From positions 434,001 through 498,000 of the forward strand of contig JAZGUH010000483.1 of the NCBI GenBank assembly GCA_037893225.1: 64,000 bases of DNA. The letters run 5' to 3'. The notes under the pieces are model-generated. The model was not told where the DNA came from. It searched no databases and saw only the letters and a list, made by a program, of their open reading frames with translations. Positions 34,131 through 47,177 of the stretch are shown here, one piece after another. The DNA comes from Hippasteria phrygiana. Its lineage: Eukaryota > Echinodermata > Asteroidea > Valvatida > Goniasteridae. Every line of letters starts with the position of its first letter. Position 1 is the stretch's first letter. The translations under genes were made by a program, and so were the position numbers.

Positions 34131-37100
34131 CCAGTGAACATTCAAATACTGCCTGTCCAGTGTGTCCACTTCCAGTGAACATTCAAATACTGCCTGTCCA
34201 GTGTGTCCACTTCCAGTGAACATTCAAATACTGCCCGTCCAGTGTGTCCACTCCCAGTGAACATTCAAATCCTGCCCGTCCAGTGTGTCCACTCCCAGTG
34301 AACATTCAAATACTGCCCGTCCAGTCTGTCCACTTCCAGTGAACATTCAAATACTGCCTGTCCAGTGTGACCACTTCCAGTGAACATTCAAATACTGCCT
34401 GTCCAGTGTGACCACTCCCAGTGAACATTCAAATACTGCCTGTCCAGTGTGACCACTCCCAGTGAACATTCAAATACTGCCCGTCCAGTGTGTCCACTTC
34501 CAGTGAACATTCAAATACTGCCCGTCCAGTGTGTCCACTTCCAGTGAACATTCAAATCCTGCCCGTCCAGTGTGTCCACTTCCAGTGAACATTCAAATAC
34601 TGCCCGTCCAGTCTGTCCACTCCCAGTGAACATTCAAATACTGCCCGTCCAGTGTGTCCACTCCCAGTGAACATTCAAATCCTGCCCGTCCAGTGTGTCC
34701 ACTTCCAGTGAACATTCAAATACTGCCTGTCCAGTGTGACCACTCCCAGTGAACATTCAAATACTGCCTGTCCAGTGTGACCACTCCCAGTGAACATTCA
34801 AATACTGCCCGTCCAGTCTGTCCACTCCCAGTGAACATTCAAATACTGCCTGTCCAGTGTGTCCACTCCCAGTGAACATTCAAATCCTGCCCGTCCAGTG
34901 TGTCCACTCCCAGTGAACATTCAAATCCTGCCCGTCCAGTGTGTCCACTCCCAGTGAACATTCAAATACTGCCCGTCCAGTCTGTCCACTTCCAGTGAAC
35001 ATTCAAATACTGCCTGTCCAGTGTGACCACTTCCAGTGAACATTCAAATACTGCCTGTCCAGTGTGACCACTCCCAGTGAACATTCAAATACTGCCTGTC
35101 CAGTGTGACCACTCCCAGTGAACATTCAAATACTGCCCGTCCAGTCTGTCCACTTCCAGTGAACATTCAAATACTGCCCGTCCAGTCTGTCCACTCCCAG
35201 TGAACATTCAAATACTGCCCGTCCAGTCTGTCCACTCCCAGTGAACATTCAAATACTGCCTGTCCAGTGTGTCCACTCCCAGTGAACATTCAAATCCTGC
35301 CCGTCCAGTGTGTCCACTCCCAGTGAACATTCAAATCCTGCCCGTCCAGTGTGTCCACTCCCAGTGAACATTCAAATACTGCCCGTCCAGTCTGTCCACT
35401 TCCAGTGAACATTCAAATACTGCCTGTCCAGTGTGACCACTTCCAGTGAACATTCAAATACTGCCTGTCCAGTGTGACCACTCCCAGTGAACATTCAAAT
35501 ACTGCCTGTCCAGTGTGACCACTCCCAGTGAACATTCAAATACTGCCCGTCCAGTCTGTCCACTTCCAGTGAACATTCAAATACTGCCCGTCCAGTCTGT
35601 CCACTCCCAGTGAACATTCAAATACTGCCCGTCCAGTCTGTCCACTCCCAGTGAACATTCAAATACTGCCCGTCCAGTGTGTCCACTCCCAGTGAACATT
35701 CAAATCCTGCCCGTCCAGTGTGTCCACTCCCAGTGAACATTCAAATACTGCCCGTCCAGTCTGTCCACTTCCAGTGAACATTCAAATACTGCCTGTCCAG
35801 TGTGACCACTTCCAGTGAACATTCAAATACTGCCCGTCCAGTGTGTCCACTCCCAGTGAACATTCAAATCCTGCCCGTCCAGTGTGTCCACTCCCAGTGA
35901 ACATTCAAATACTGCCCGTCCAGTGTGTCCACTCCCAGTGAACATTCAAATCCTGCCCGTCCAGTGTGTCCACTCCCAGTGAACATTCAAATACTGCCTG
36001 TCCAGTGTGTCCACTTCCAGTGAACATTCAAATCCTGCCCGTCCAGTGTGTCCACTCCCAGTGAACATTCAAATACTGCCTGTCCAGTGTGTCCACTCCC
36101 AGTGAACATTCAAATCCTGCCCGTCCAGTGTGTCCACTCCCAGTGAACATTCAAATACTGCCCGTCCAGTGTGTCCACTCCCAGTGAACATTCAAATCCT
36201 GCCCGTCCAGTGTGTCCACTCCCAGTGAACATTCAAATCCTGCCCGTCCAGTGTGTCCACTCCCAGTGAACATTCAAATACTGCCCGTCCAGTGTGTCCA
36301 CTCCCAGTGGACATTCAAATCCTGCCCGTCCAGTGTGTCCACTCCCAGTGAACATTCAAATACTGCCCGTCCAGTGTGTCCACTCCCAGTGGACATTCAA
36401 ATACTGCCCGTCCAGTGTGTCCACTCCCAGTGCACATTCAAATACTGCCCGTCCAGTGTGTCCACTCCCAGTGAACATTCAAATCCTGCCTGTCCAGTGT
36501 GTCCACTCCCAGTGAACATTCAAATACTGCCCGTCCAGTGTGTCCACTCCCAGTGAACATTCAAATACTGCCCGTCCAGTGTGTCCACTCCCAGTGAACA
36601 TTCAAATACTGCCCGTCCAGTGTGTCCACTCCCAGTGAACATTCAAATACTGCCCGTCCAGTGTGTCCACTCCCAGTGAACATTCTAATACTGCCCGTCC
36701 AGTGTGTCCACTCCCAGTGAACATTCAAATACTGCCCGTCCAGTGTGTCCACTCCCAGTGAACATTCAAATACTGCCCGTCCAGTGTGTCCACTCCCAGT
36801 GAACATTCAAATACTGCCCGTCCAGTGTGTCCACTCCCAGTGAACATTCAAATCCTGCCCGTCCAGTGTGTCCACTCCCAGTGAACATTCAAATCCTGCC
36901 CGTCCAGTGTGTCCACTCCCAGTGAACATTCAAATCCTGCCCGTCCAGTGTGTCCACTCCCAGTGAACATTCAAATACTGCCCGTCCAGTGTGTCCACTC
37001 CCAGTGAACATTCAAATACTGCCCGTCCAGTGTGTCCACTCCCAGTGAACATTCAAATACTGCCCATCCAGTGTGTCCACTCCCAGTGAACATTCAAATA

Positions 37101-37178
37101 CTGCCCGTCCAGTGTGTCCACTCCCAGTGAACATTCAAATACTGCCCATCCACTCCAAGTGAAAATCAAAATATTGCC
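34131..37178. repeat. 41-bp minisatellite, about 74 units, with a 410-bp higher-order period
   Basis: The unit reads CCAGTGAACATTCAAATACT then GCCCGTCCAGTGTGTCCACT plus C. Variation is confined to a few positions (aatAct/aatCct, cccG/cctG, gtGtgt/gtCtgt/gtgtgAcc, final T/C). Units 17-26 (34787-35196) and 27-36 (35197-35606) repeat the same order of ten variants, a 410-bp higher-order repeat. The 3' third is nearly homogeneous. The last unit decays at about 37150-37178. Because 41 is not a multiple of 3, all frames cycle and make spurious reading frames. Confidence 0.95.
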
Positions 37179-37699
37179 TGAATCCTGAGGGAGATCTGTC
37201 CTAATGTGCTAATCAGGTTTACCAGAAAAAAAGACGACATTTATAAATAAAGGCACCATTCTGCAGAACACAGCGTGAAAAAAATGACAGCGACAACAGT
37301 ACCACACATGATACACTTATTTTCAATTCGCCAATTTACCCCCATCAAAGCCTGGGTACCACTGCAGCATAAGGCAGCTTTCTAGAGTTGACGCTTCACG
37401 CAAGCCAACAAGGACGATGGACGGCGCTGAACTTTCAACTTGCTCCAGCATGGAATGCACAAATGACTTCAGAATATATTTGTCATCACTTCGTTAGATG
37501 CCAATCTGCAGATGTCACGCGGCAGATGCCACTTCCATGCAGATAGAGAACTCACGAGATTAATCCGAAGGGACTCGTCAAAATATTCTAAATAACAAAC
37601 ACAGATGTCCTATCATGCCTTCACAGCACACTATGTACATGTGCTTTGGAACCTACAGATACATGTTCCTGAATCCCAAAATACTTGTACATGTAGGTT

Positions 37700-37775
37700 C
37701 TATCCCAAGATTCGAATCCCACTCCTGCCACTTTTCTTTGTTCACTTTGAAAATTCATTCCAAATTTAGTCGGTT
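37700..37775 (+). mobile_element. 3' fragment of a tRNA-derived SINE
   Basis: AGATTCGAATCCCACTCCTG and TTTTCTTTGTTCACTTTGA match the copy at 62754-62893 in opposite orientation. The box A half is absent. Confidence 0.6.
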
Positions 37776-37874
37776 AATTTGTTAGATTTAGCAGATAACA
37801 CAAGCTACATGTACACGTACATGGCGTCTTGGATATTGCTGTGTTCAGCAGGGTGAGCTAAATACAGTGTGTGT

Positions 37875-38275
37875 GGTAAAAAATAACCAAAACGGCATAC
37901 ATGTACTTCCACTACCCTGAGACCCATACAACCTATACCAATGCATGGGTAATTTTGTAAAAGAAAAATGATACCAAGATCTCCCGATTCGGTCCAGTAG
38001 TTTTTGTTCTGGAACCTATTTTGTGAAACAAAGTCGGGGGTCATTTGGTCCCGAGGTATAATAAGTACATGTATGCTATCATCATGCACTTTTCTGCATG
38101 GAACAAATGACCAAGTAACCCGACTTTGCTTCACAAAATAGGCTCTGGAGCAAAAAACTACTGCACCGAACGAGGTCTTGGTATCATTTTTCTTCTAAAA
38201 AGATTCTCCATCCATCATTACAGGTGGTTTGACTCTAAACGTAGTGGAAGTATGCCGTTCCGGTTTTTTCTGACC
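37875..38275. repeat. imperfect foldback with arms of about 190 bp
   Basis: Left-arm phrases ACGGCATAC, CTTCCACTAC, AAAAATGATACCAAGA, CAGTAGTTTTTG, CCTATTTTGTGAA and CAAAGTCGGG recur as reverse complements in the same mirrored order between 38115 and 38275. The arms are more than 80% similar by eye, with a spacer of about 50 bp. It is likely a non-autonomous DNA element. Confidence 0.7.
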
Positions 38276-39454
38276 ACCCTGTATACCTGTTGGATTTTGT
38301 CATATTTAGCAGTGTGGAAGCAGACTTCTAGTAAAATTTCAGTTGCATTTTGTTGGATTCAGCAGGCCAGCTGCAAAATTCTAAGGCGGGTGGTGTGGTA
38401 CACTGCAGAATCCAACCAAACTTGCTGTTGAATTTTATTGTATTTAACAGGCTTCCTATTTCAATTTTGTTGGAAATTGTTGTATACATGTAGCAGGCCC
38501 ATATGGAAAACACTGAACGGGGTTGGGGTATACATGTAGGCCTAGTCAATTTATGGCGTATCCGTAAAATGTCTTGCAATTTGCACTCTTCATCAAGCAA
38601 AGCATGTTGAAGAAGGGATGAGCTCATCCTTACAATCACTCTCGCACAGGAGATAGTTTGTTCCACAGATATTTTTACGGTAATGTTCGACTGGTCTGTC
38701 CAACATGGTTCCTCCAGTTAGAGTATTTGAGTGTGAAACTGCTTTCCACTTGTTCCCACCAATAAACTCCAGCTACACTGAAATGTAGCAAGAAAAGCTA
38801 TGGCAATAGCTTTTCCCCTCATTCTGTATCTCTATGGAATTCTTTACCTTGTGTATGTTTCTCTTCATCTTATGATCTTTCTGCTTCAAGCGGAATCTCA
38901 ATTCCTAGCTTCTGCAGTATTTCTTTGAATGTAATATTCAGCAATCAGCTTTTGTTGCTTTATTTGTCACAATTTGAAGCCATCAAAAGCTGAAAAGTTT
39001 TCACACCTTTCTTCACGTTGCCAAATGCTTTGTACAAAAAATGTCTACATGTCATCAAGGGTCAAACGTGAACAATTAAATCCCTCGAGTACAAACAAAC
39101 CATAAAGGACCTCTGTTTGTTTTAACATTCCTAACTAGCAGACAAGCCAATTTACAATCTAGCTCATTAAATTGTATAATTTATAGGATAAAGAAATTAA
39201 TGTAGCAATTAAGTCTGTTGCCATGGAGAAATGACTGTACTGCACGACTTCACCATTAATAATAGACCAAACCTGTACCTTTTTAACATCACTGGAAATG
39301 AGTATCAGAATACATGAATGAATTTTGTACAAAAGTTCAGTGTTCACAGTAATCTAAAGAGCAAAAATGCCAGCTTAATAATTGTAGAACAATGATGAAA
39401 AGATGTACATGTACATATAGTACATTGCATGTGAAAGTTAACACTGTAAATAGG

Positions 39455-39665
39455 AATGGGAAATTGTGTGAAAAGAATTCACATTCCCATTCACATTTTT
39501 CACACAACTTTTCCCACCTGTAAATTCAAGTGGAAAATTATTTTTCCACTTTGAAAAAAGACGTGAAAATGTTTTCCCACCTTGGGATTTTTTTTCTTCA
39601 CATTTTATGAAATGAAAATGAATTTCCTGGGAAGAGAAAAAGCGTGAAAAGAAATTCCCATTTCG
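39455..39665. repeat. inverted-repeat-rich AT element
   Basis: GGAATGGGAAATTGTGTGAA at the left is mirrored by GAAATTCCCATTTC at the right, with several internal TGTGAAAA/TTTTCACA palindromes. It is possibly a worn MITE. The region 38276-39454 has nothing recognised. Confidence 0.4.
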
Positions 39666-39986
39666 AGGTTGACTTTCAATTGCAATGTACTGTATCTGCA
39701 GGTAAACAAGACTACATTTTGTCCCGTTTCAGTAATTAATCAGGACTTGAGACAAAACAAAAGCATGAGGTATGCCCTGCTAACAACAAATACATACACC
39801 TTTTCAAAACAGAAAATTTGTTCCAATAACTATTGGGATTTCTTTTTTGGGAGGGGGGGGGGACAATACATGTAAAAAGGTTTGACAAGGCCCCTACCGC
39901 TTCCCAAGACAAATACCTGGGTGTGCCATTGAAATCCCTTTAGTTGGTACATGTAGATATTTACAAATTGTAGAAGATCAAACTCA

Positions 39987-40118
<132 letters not shown>

Positions 40119-40249
40119 TCAAACAACCACAGCATTAATAATACTTTCTGGTTGGATACAATTCAGCACATTATCAAAGTCAAAGACCGAGTTTTTTCCC
40201 ACAAATAATTCATCCTTAAAGAAATTTATTTAGTTGCAATTAAATTTGC

Positions 40250-40744
40250 TTAAAGAGAAACTCCAACGGTTTTGAAAAGTGTTAGAATTATAAAAATGTT
40301 ATTGTGTTCAATATATAATAAATTACTTATTCATTACAAAATCATGTTTGTTTTGCGTCTCATTGTGTTATTTTGGGAGAAATTATTACCATTTTCTTTT
40401 GAGTTTATGATTATGAAAACTTTCCACAAATTGGCCGCTGGTGGCGCTGTTGAGAAATGCAAAAAAATGATGTAGTACCGTGGAAAGCTGCACGTGATGT
40501 TATGTGTACCCGGTAATACGTCATAAATTAATATTCATTAGATGAAAATGACCTTTGATGTCATGCTCGTTTTCACGAAACTGGGATAGATTCGCCGAAA
40601 AAAATGCAACAAAAATGCATTTTTCCCCATAAAAAACAGCGTCAAAGATGGGGATCTTGACAAGTGTCTGTTTTATTTGACATAGCTCTTCTCAATTAAA
40701 TCGAAACCTAAGAAAAGTTGGGAATCGTTGGAGTTGCTCTTTAA
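40250..40744. mobile_element. TTAA-type MITE with TTAAAGAGnAACTCCAACG ends
   Basis: TTAAAGAGAAACTCCAACG at the left is the mirror of CGTTGGAGTTGCTCTTTAA at the right, with one mismatch. TTAA is at both borders, length 495 bp. It lies in EGLN intron 1, 140 bp upstream (in gene orientation) of exon 2. Confidence 0.8.
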
Positions 40745-42400
40745 AGACCTAGTTAGAACGCTTTGAAAAAATGTGCATGAAATTATTGTCTCAGTCTACA
40801 GATATGTCAATATAGAGAGCAATACACACAAAAAATATGTTGTATTGTCCTTTATATTTAAAAAACAAAAAATGCAAATTGGGTCACTTTTGAAAATCCT
40901 ATCGTCTGAAAAAGTGTACGTCACTTCCCTAATTCGCATGTCATGCGTTATGCATTTATTGCACGTGACGTCATGGTGTGTAGAGCGATCGTTGCACTTG
41001 GTACAAGTTCATACATGAGTACGCGGTATTTACACAGAATATATATATATGTTGAATTAACTTTGTCTCTGTATCCCATCATGTAAGCCTACTATTTCAA
41101 TTCCAAATCTGAGTTTAGTATGGATGACTACACGCGCTGCCGACGGCAGCAGGGGGAGAACTTTGAGTAAGTGCGAAATTTGAATATTTAATCAGCATCT
41201 TTCTCTCGTCCATTAAATAATAATGATCGATAGAAAATGACAATATTTAGCACGAATTTGATTTCTTGTAATTCATAATCAAGATACTAATCTTTTTTAG
41301 AGAATTAAACTTTGCTTATAAAATACAATGTAGTACATTGTAAGTCTTTAAAGATATATCATGCTCTTGAACAAACACTTTTTTTGTCTTTCAAGATATT
41401 TTCAGATTGGTATGTTTTCTTAACTAAAAACTACTTATTTCTGCTGCCCCTCGAAAAAAACTGTCATTCTTGGTTGCTTTCGTGCCTCTTCAGTCCATAA
41501 CACAAAAAGATCTACATGTATACACGTAGGAACTGCAGGAACCGAGTTTTTGTCGGGCCACAAATTATTTAAAATTTGTAAAGTTACATTTGTTCTACAT
41601 TGTACATAATTTGTATTTAATAACTAAACAAGGGTTGATTTGTTTAATGTACAACTTTTCTGTTGCTAGAAAAATACACATTTTAATTTCAAATTTTTTG
41701 GGGGTAAAACACAAAAAGAGCACAGATTTTTGTAACCATAACAATCCTAAATCCTCCAATTTCAATACGATTTTTCACACCACCTCGGGAGTTAGGGTTT
41801 TAATTAAGGTTCTTTTAATGCATTTGGTTGCTGAATGTGTTAACAGGTGTTGGGTAATAAAGTAAAATTAGATTTCTCTGAAACAGACCTCTATTTATAT
41901 TTTGCCATATGTTTGCCATTTGTGGCTTAACACTCGAACTGTAAATTCTTAAAACTTTTCTGTGTACAATATCTACACAGCACTGATCATGCTGGTCTTG
42001 CAATTGTGCTCTGAAGCTCTGTCATGATCTCGTCGACAAAATTAAAATTTTGACACCCAAAGAGTTGCTGGTCAATGAAACGGTACACCGCCAGAACTTT
42101 TTACATACTTCATTTATGTTTAAATGTTTGATAAACGTAAAGTTGGAATTACAATTAAATTGATATTTTATAAGGTCCATCAGGCACTCAAAATAGAGTA
42201 CAAATTTTAATATCATCATTATTAGCAGTATTTATAGAACTGATAAAGTCATGTTTTAATTTTAAAAACAGTGCCTGTCGTCCGACTGCCCAGGTACATG
42301 TACATGTATTCCTGTTCCCAAAATAAACTGACTCCAGCATTCAAGTCTAGAGGCCTTTTCGGACTACGAAAAATCTCCGTGTTGCACACGGGTCCGACAG
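40745..42400. other. no feature recognised
   Basis: This is AT-rich intron sequence. An (AT)n run lies near 41040, and there are TACATGTA words near 41515 and 42295. No exon was supported. Confidence 0.4.
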
Positions 42401-42405
42401 GTGTT

Positions 42406-42750
42406 AACTAGACTGACCTTTCCACACTACAACATTTCAACACGACACTGACCCGTGTAGAGCGCTCAACCCATGTCGAAACTAACCCTGCTCGAGAGGT
42501 GGGTTGAGAGCTCTCGACCCGTGTTGAGAAGTCGTATGAACACCTTTGGGTTGAGTTTGACCCATGTATTCTATAAAGCGCGAATTGGAGTGCGCATGCG
42601 TGCGCAGCACCACACAATGCAGGGTATGGGGGATTTTCCGATCGGCTGGCCGTGTTTAGTGTGAAACAATCGCACAATACATGGGTCGAAACATTACATG
42701 TGTAGCGCAAATGCTGGTGTTGCGTTGAGTAGTTTGAAAAGGCAGCGTAA
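42406..42750. mobile_element. inverted-repeat element with CCTTTnCAnACTACnnnA ends
   Basis: CTGACCTTTCCACACTACAA at the left corresponds to the mirror of GTAGTTTGAAAAGGCAGCG at the right. CGACCCGTGTTGA/TCAACCCATGTCG phrases are repeated inside in both orientations. Confidence 0.5.
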
Positions 42751-42924
42751 TTGACCCGTGTTGAAATTTTAAGAAGTCTACACGGGTTGGACCCGCGTAC
42801 AAATTTTGACACAGGTTGAACGTACATGTACATGTATGTGAAACGCCTTAGGTACATAAAGGCATTGTATTTTACTAACCACATCTTCCCTCAAGGTTGC
42901 AATGTGTGTGAAATTGGAGGGGGG

Positions 42925-43113
42925 GGGGGTATTAACTGTTTGTTGTCACTAATCAATCACCAGCTTTAAAGCTTCACAGAAATCAAAATAGGAAACTATA
43001 TTTTCTGAAATAAGAAATAAAACATACCCGTATTTTGAAGCATTTTGTGTTTTAGTAATCTAACAAATCTTAAAACAGAAAAACAAAATCATAGGGAGTC
43101 CCCCCCCCCCCCC
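42925..43113. repeat. G-run and C-run pair
   Basis: A G run near 42925-42935 and a C run near 43100-43113 lie about 165 nt apart on the same strand, an arrangement like that at 935-1154. Another C run is at about 44454-44470. Confidence 0.7.
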
Positions 43114-43510
43114 TGTAATGTCATCGGCACCAAAAACACTACTTGCCACACCCCCGATGTCCAGTGCCGTGGCAAGCATTGTTTTTTGGTTTAATTTTTA
43201 CCACCGAATGACTAAAACACGAAAATACATCAAAATCTCTGTATGCATCCTTAATTGTTTCAGAATAAATAGCATGTTCCCTATTTTGATATCTGTGAAC
43301 CACTCAGTGCATACTAGTAAATGTTACAAAACCATGTCACAGTGTATGTACGTGTACATTGTAAATCATTGGTTGGGAAGAATTTTGTAAGAAACATCAG
43401 AATGTATCAGACATTTACACACAATTTATTTGTAATGCTGCATCTAAAAAACAAGGTGATCTGTGGATCACACGTGTCACCTTTTTTGGTCACTGCATCG
43501 CATTTGCAAC

Positions 43511-44150
43511 TAAGTTTCAAATGAGAGCAATTTTACATTTTAAGCCTATTTTATAACTTGACCTGAAATGACCTTTGACTTTAGTATGCGACCTTTGACT
43601 TCAGTATGCAACCTTGGTTAACTGTTAACACAAAGCACCTACAGTGTACATGTATGACCCAAATTCGATTGCAATTGGACTTCAACTTTTCAAATGAGAC
43701 CAATTTTACATTTCAGCCTTATTTACCACTTGACCTCCAATGACCTTTGCCCTTGATGTGACCTGTAACATCAACATCATATAAATGTTTCCATGTTGCA
43801 CCTAAGGCTAAGTTTCATTACAATTGGACTTCAATTTTTCAAATTTTTCATTTTCAGCCCATTTTACAACTTGACCTCAGATGATCTTTGACCTTGGTAT
43901 GTGACCTTTGACCTCATTAACATAAATGTTCCCATGTTACATGTATAACCCACATTTTGTTCCAATTGGACTTCAACTTTTCAAATGGAGGCCAATTTCA
44001 CATGTTCAGCCCATTTAACATATTGACCTCAGATGACCTTTGACCTTGGTATGTGCCCTTTGACCTAATTAACATATGAAGGTTTCTGTGTTACATGTAT
44101 GACCCACGTTTGGTTCCAATTGGACTTAAACTTTTCAAATGACACCAAAT
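43511..44150. repeat. four-unit tandem array of TGACCT (nuclear-receptor half-site) clusters
   Basis: Units of about 143-173 bp start near 43511, 43684, 43835 and 43978, with a partial fifth at 44132. Each has a TTTCAAATG(A)G leader, an AATTTTACATTT..CAGCC segment, TTGACCTCnnATGACCTTTG, and a tail TGGACTTCAACTTTTC. The spacing TGACCTTTGACCT (a direct repeat with 1-nt spacer) occurs at about 43910 and 44035, and several other TGACCT words stand alone. Confidence 0.85.
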
Positions 44151-44777
44151 GAGAGCAAACACTTAACCTAAAACTTTAACATACGGTCACACGGGCACAC
44201 GGTCACACAGACAGAATTCACGACTGGTACACATGTAAGTGCCCCCAAAGACATTTGTTTAGGCGACACAAAAACATTTGTTTAGGCAACACAAAAACTG
44301 CTTGTACATGGTACAAGTGTCCAAGAAAACATTAGAATCCATACACTATGACAAAAATGTCCACAGTTTTCAAGGAAAACATTATTGTGTATGTATTCAT
44401 TTCTCAAACAATTAGCCAGTTCAGGTTTTTATTATTCTCCACCAGTTTTTGGGCCCCCCCCCCCCCCCCCATCGCATTACGACCTTTGGCCCAAAGCATC
44501 CGAGTGTCTACGTGCAGAACCACGCATTGGCTTGTCTATTTTTGGACTGAAATAGTCCAGTCCTCCGTATGATTCATTCATGGTTAGCAGCTCAACACAA
44601 ACACACACAATGTACACAATTCCTGAACACTGCATTCCAACAGAACCAAAGATTGATCACATTGACAGTCCACGCGTTGATAAGGACAAAGTTAAATGAG
44701 CCACAGTAATTAACTTTTAGGTTGCAACACAAAAATAGAATGAAAGTCCCACAAGTACACATGTAAATTCCTTTTAA

Positions 44778-45360
44778 TTAAAGGGACACATTGCCTTCAA
44801 ATGTCATAACATTTTAATGTTTGGAAATGTTCATGCAAAAGCTGTTCATGCAAAAAAAACACACGTATAATGTGTTGTAATTAGTGAGTAGTGATTACAA
44901 AACAAAAATTGGCCTCTGACCCCTGACATCTGACCCGCGAAACATTGACTTATTTCCAGTAGTAAGAACCACCGGCTAAATAATGCGCAAAATACGCTGT
45001 AAGAGTCTTTAGGCTTCAGCCAGTGGATCGCCAGGTACCATTCTCTATACCTCGCGACACATATCGCCAGTGCTGCAAGCCGTGCCACAGTACATCAAAA
45101 TGGATCAACAGAACATACTTCAACCAGCTGCGACTGGAAATACGACTGGTGAACACGGTCCGCCATTTTGTGGAGTCAAAAATTTGGTTCTACAAAATGG
45201 CGGACTGTTATTTGTCACGAAATTATTAACACAAAAACCACGCAATTTGAAGGGATAGTTATGTGAATCTTTATATTCTACTTTAAAAAAAGCTTCCCAA
45301 CCATATCCATTTGAGTTTTATAGCCCAAATTGCAAAATTCAAAGCAATGTGTCCCTTTAA
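44778..45360. mobile_element. TTAA-type MITE with TTAAAGGGACACATTGC ends
   Basis: TTAAAGGGACACATTGCCTT and the mirror of AAAGCAATGTGTCCCTTTAA are near-perfect TIRs with TTAA at each border, length 583 bp. Inside, TCCGCCATTTTGT and ACAAAATGGCGGA form a small hairpin (about 45162-45206). Confidence 0.82.
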
Positions 45361-45824
45361 AGACTAATGATGACTGGGTAAATGATGACTGGCCAAATCC
45401 AATATGATTTTGCATGCACCTTATGGGGTTAGGGTTAGTAAAATCCTACACCACACAAAGCATAATATATACATTTCTAATCAATTCTAATCAATTCTAA
45501 TTAATTATACTTAAAAGACAAGGAATTTACTTTGTTGAAAAAGCCCACACCGAGTTCAGTGTCGGGTCAAAAGAGGTTCTGTGGCACATCCACTTCTGGT
45601 AAAAAATTTTCAAAAACTGCCTGGGACCCAGTCCAAGCCAACTGAACACACCCGTATTATTTGATAACAGCCACCTTGAAAACATTGGTCAGGACTCTAA
45701 AGTCCTGAACAAAACCAAAAGCTGTTTAGTTTATAGCTCTATGGTTTGAAGGTAGCCCAGCAAAGTCATGTCCCAAGCTAAATCTTGTTTGATCGATTGA
45801 TGTGGAATCAAGCTCCTGATTAAT

Positions 45825-46030
45825 TAACCCTTTGCGTACGGAAGATGCCATATGGTGCCAAAACAAACATTGCCACCAGGCCGGATGACGCCATTTGCCG
45901 CTGTTTGTGCAGTTTCAATCCATTGTTGGATTATTGTGTATGTTTACGCTTGACTGCACAAACACATTGTGGCTGTTTCACTTGGCTGCCAGATCCGACA
46001 CCCCGACAAGGCCATATTACACTCAATGCA
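45825..46030 (-). mobile_element. TTAACCCCTTG-family MITE, reversed, one end lost
   Basis: TTAACCCTTTGCGTACGG starts the element, and CAGTTTCAATCCATTGTTGG and TGGCTGCCAGATCCGACACC match the family core. The expected second terminus is not found. Confidence 0.7.
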
Positions 46031-46584
46031 ATTTCAATTCTGTTTTGTCAAGTGTGGTGTATTTTTCAATTTGTTTATCAAGTGCCCAGACACAGTAGGC
46101 CCCACTGACAAAAGAAAAAAAAACCCCGAAAAACACCACAACCCACCCGACATGTACATGTACTTTAAAAAAAAAGACAAAGCATAAAAACATCACTTCC
46201 ACTTATACATGAATTGCAATGTATAGAAAAAAAACCGAACAAAGAATATAATGCCTCAGTTGTTCTCGAAATTGAAACTTGGCATGCATTAGGTAGGCTT
46301 TAAATACATCATACAGTGCACAGACTTTGATTTAAAAATACATTTCATAACAGGATATTGCTTTTACATATGTACATGTAGTTCAGAAGTTATGTCTTCT
46401 GCTCCTGAATACTGCAAGGCTAAGACAACAATTGTACAACAATGGGAAGGATAAACCAGTGGCATGCAGGTCATCCTCAGTCAGGCGCTCAAAACATTTC
46501 CGTTTCTACTTTTACATAGTTTTGACAATCATGACCCACTGACCTTAAGCCTGTGAAAATCATTGATCTTGAACTCATGCTACT

Positions 46585-46665
46585 GGGGGCTGTGCACCAA
46601 ACCGGGTACCCAAGTACCCGACCGCTAATGTCGGGAACCGGTTCCAGATTATGGAATTGAGTACA
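46585..46665. mobile_element. fragment related to the hAT element at 5589
   Basis: GGGCTGTGCACCAAACCGGG, TACCCGACCG and GGAACCGGTTCCAGATTATG match the subterminal part of 5589-6115 (reversed). Confidence 0.5.
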
Positions 46666-46955
46666 TGTAACTGAATTAACATATTAGCCTACTTAGTTAT
46701 TTCTCAGGCAAATAAAAACAGAAAGTTTTTAAATGTCATTTCTGGGGAAATTTTTCAAAATGAAAATCAGGGTACATGTACATGGAACTAGCATCTACTC
46801 TGACGCTTGCAAACATTCAATTTACACCATAAAGCTATGGAGCCCACTGTACACAGTTGCACCTTGCTGCATTGATGCACTCGTGGGTAGTATTAAAATG
46901 CGGACCTTTACGAACAATATGAAAAGCAATCATTTTGATCCTAGCAGATTCTTTC

Positions 46956-47177
46956 TTAACCCCTTGAGTACGGTATTTTTGCGGGAGACGTCGGGGTGCC
47001 GCGGCGGCTCTGGCAGCCAAGCGAAATGGCCACAATGTGTTTGTGCGGTCAAGCGTAACATACACAATAATCCAACAATGGATTGAAACTGCACAAACAG
47101 CGGCAAAGGGCGTCATCCGGCCTAGTGGCACTGGTTTTTTTTGCGCCATATGGCGTCTTCTGTACGCAAAGGGTTAA
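46956..47177 (+). mobile_element. TTAACCCCTTG-family MITE, intact
   Basis: TTAACCCCTTGAGTACGG and CTGTACGCAAAGGGTTAA form the ends, with TTAA at both borders and the family core inside. Confidence 0.82.

Noticed and set aside
36212..36806. Long open frames on both strands with a 41-residue period
   Set aside because: They are artefacts of a 41-bp minisatellite free of stops in several frames.
34131..37178. Possible CRISPR-like array
   Set aside because: There are no unique spacers; the whole 41-bp unit repeats head to tail, and the genome is eukaryotic.
45070..45258. Plus-strand frame starting MLQAVPQYIKMDQQN
   Set aside because: It lies wholly within the TTAAAGGGACACATTGC MITE and includes its internal hairpin.
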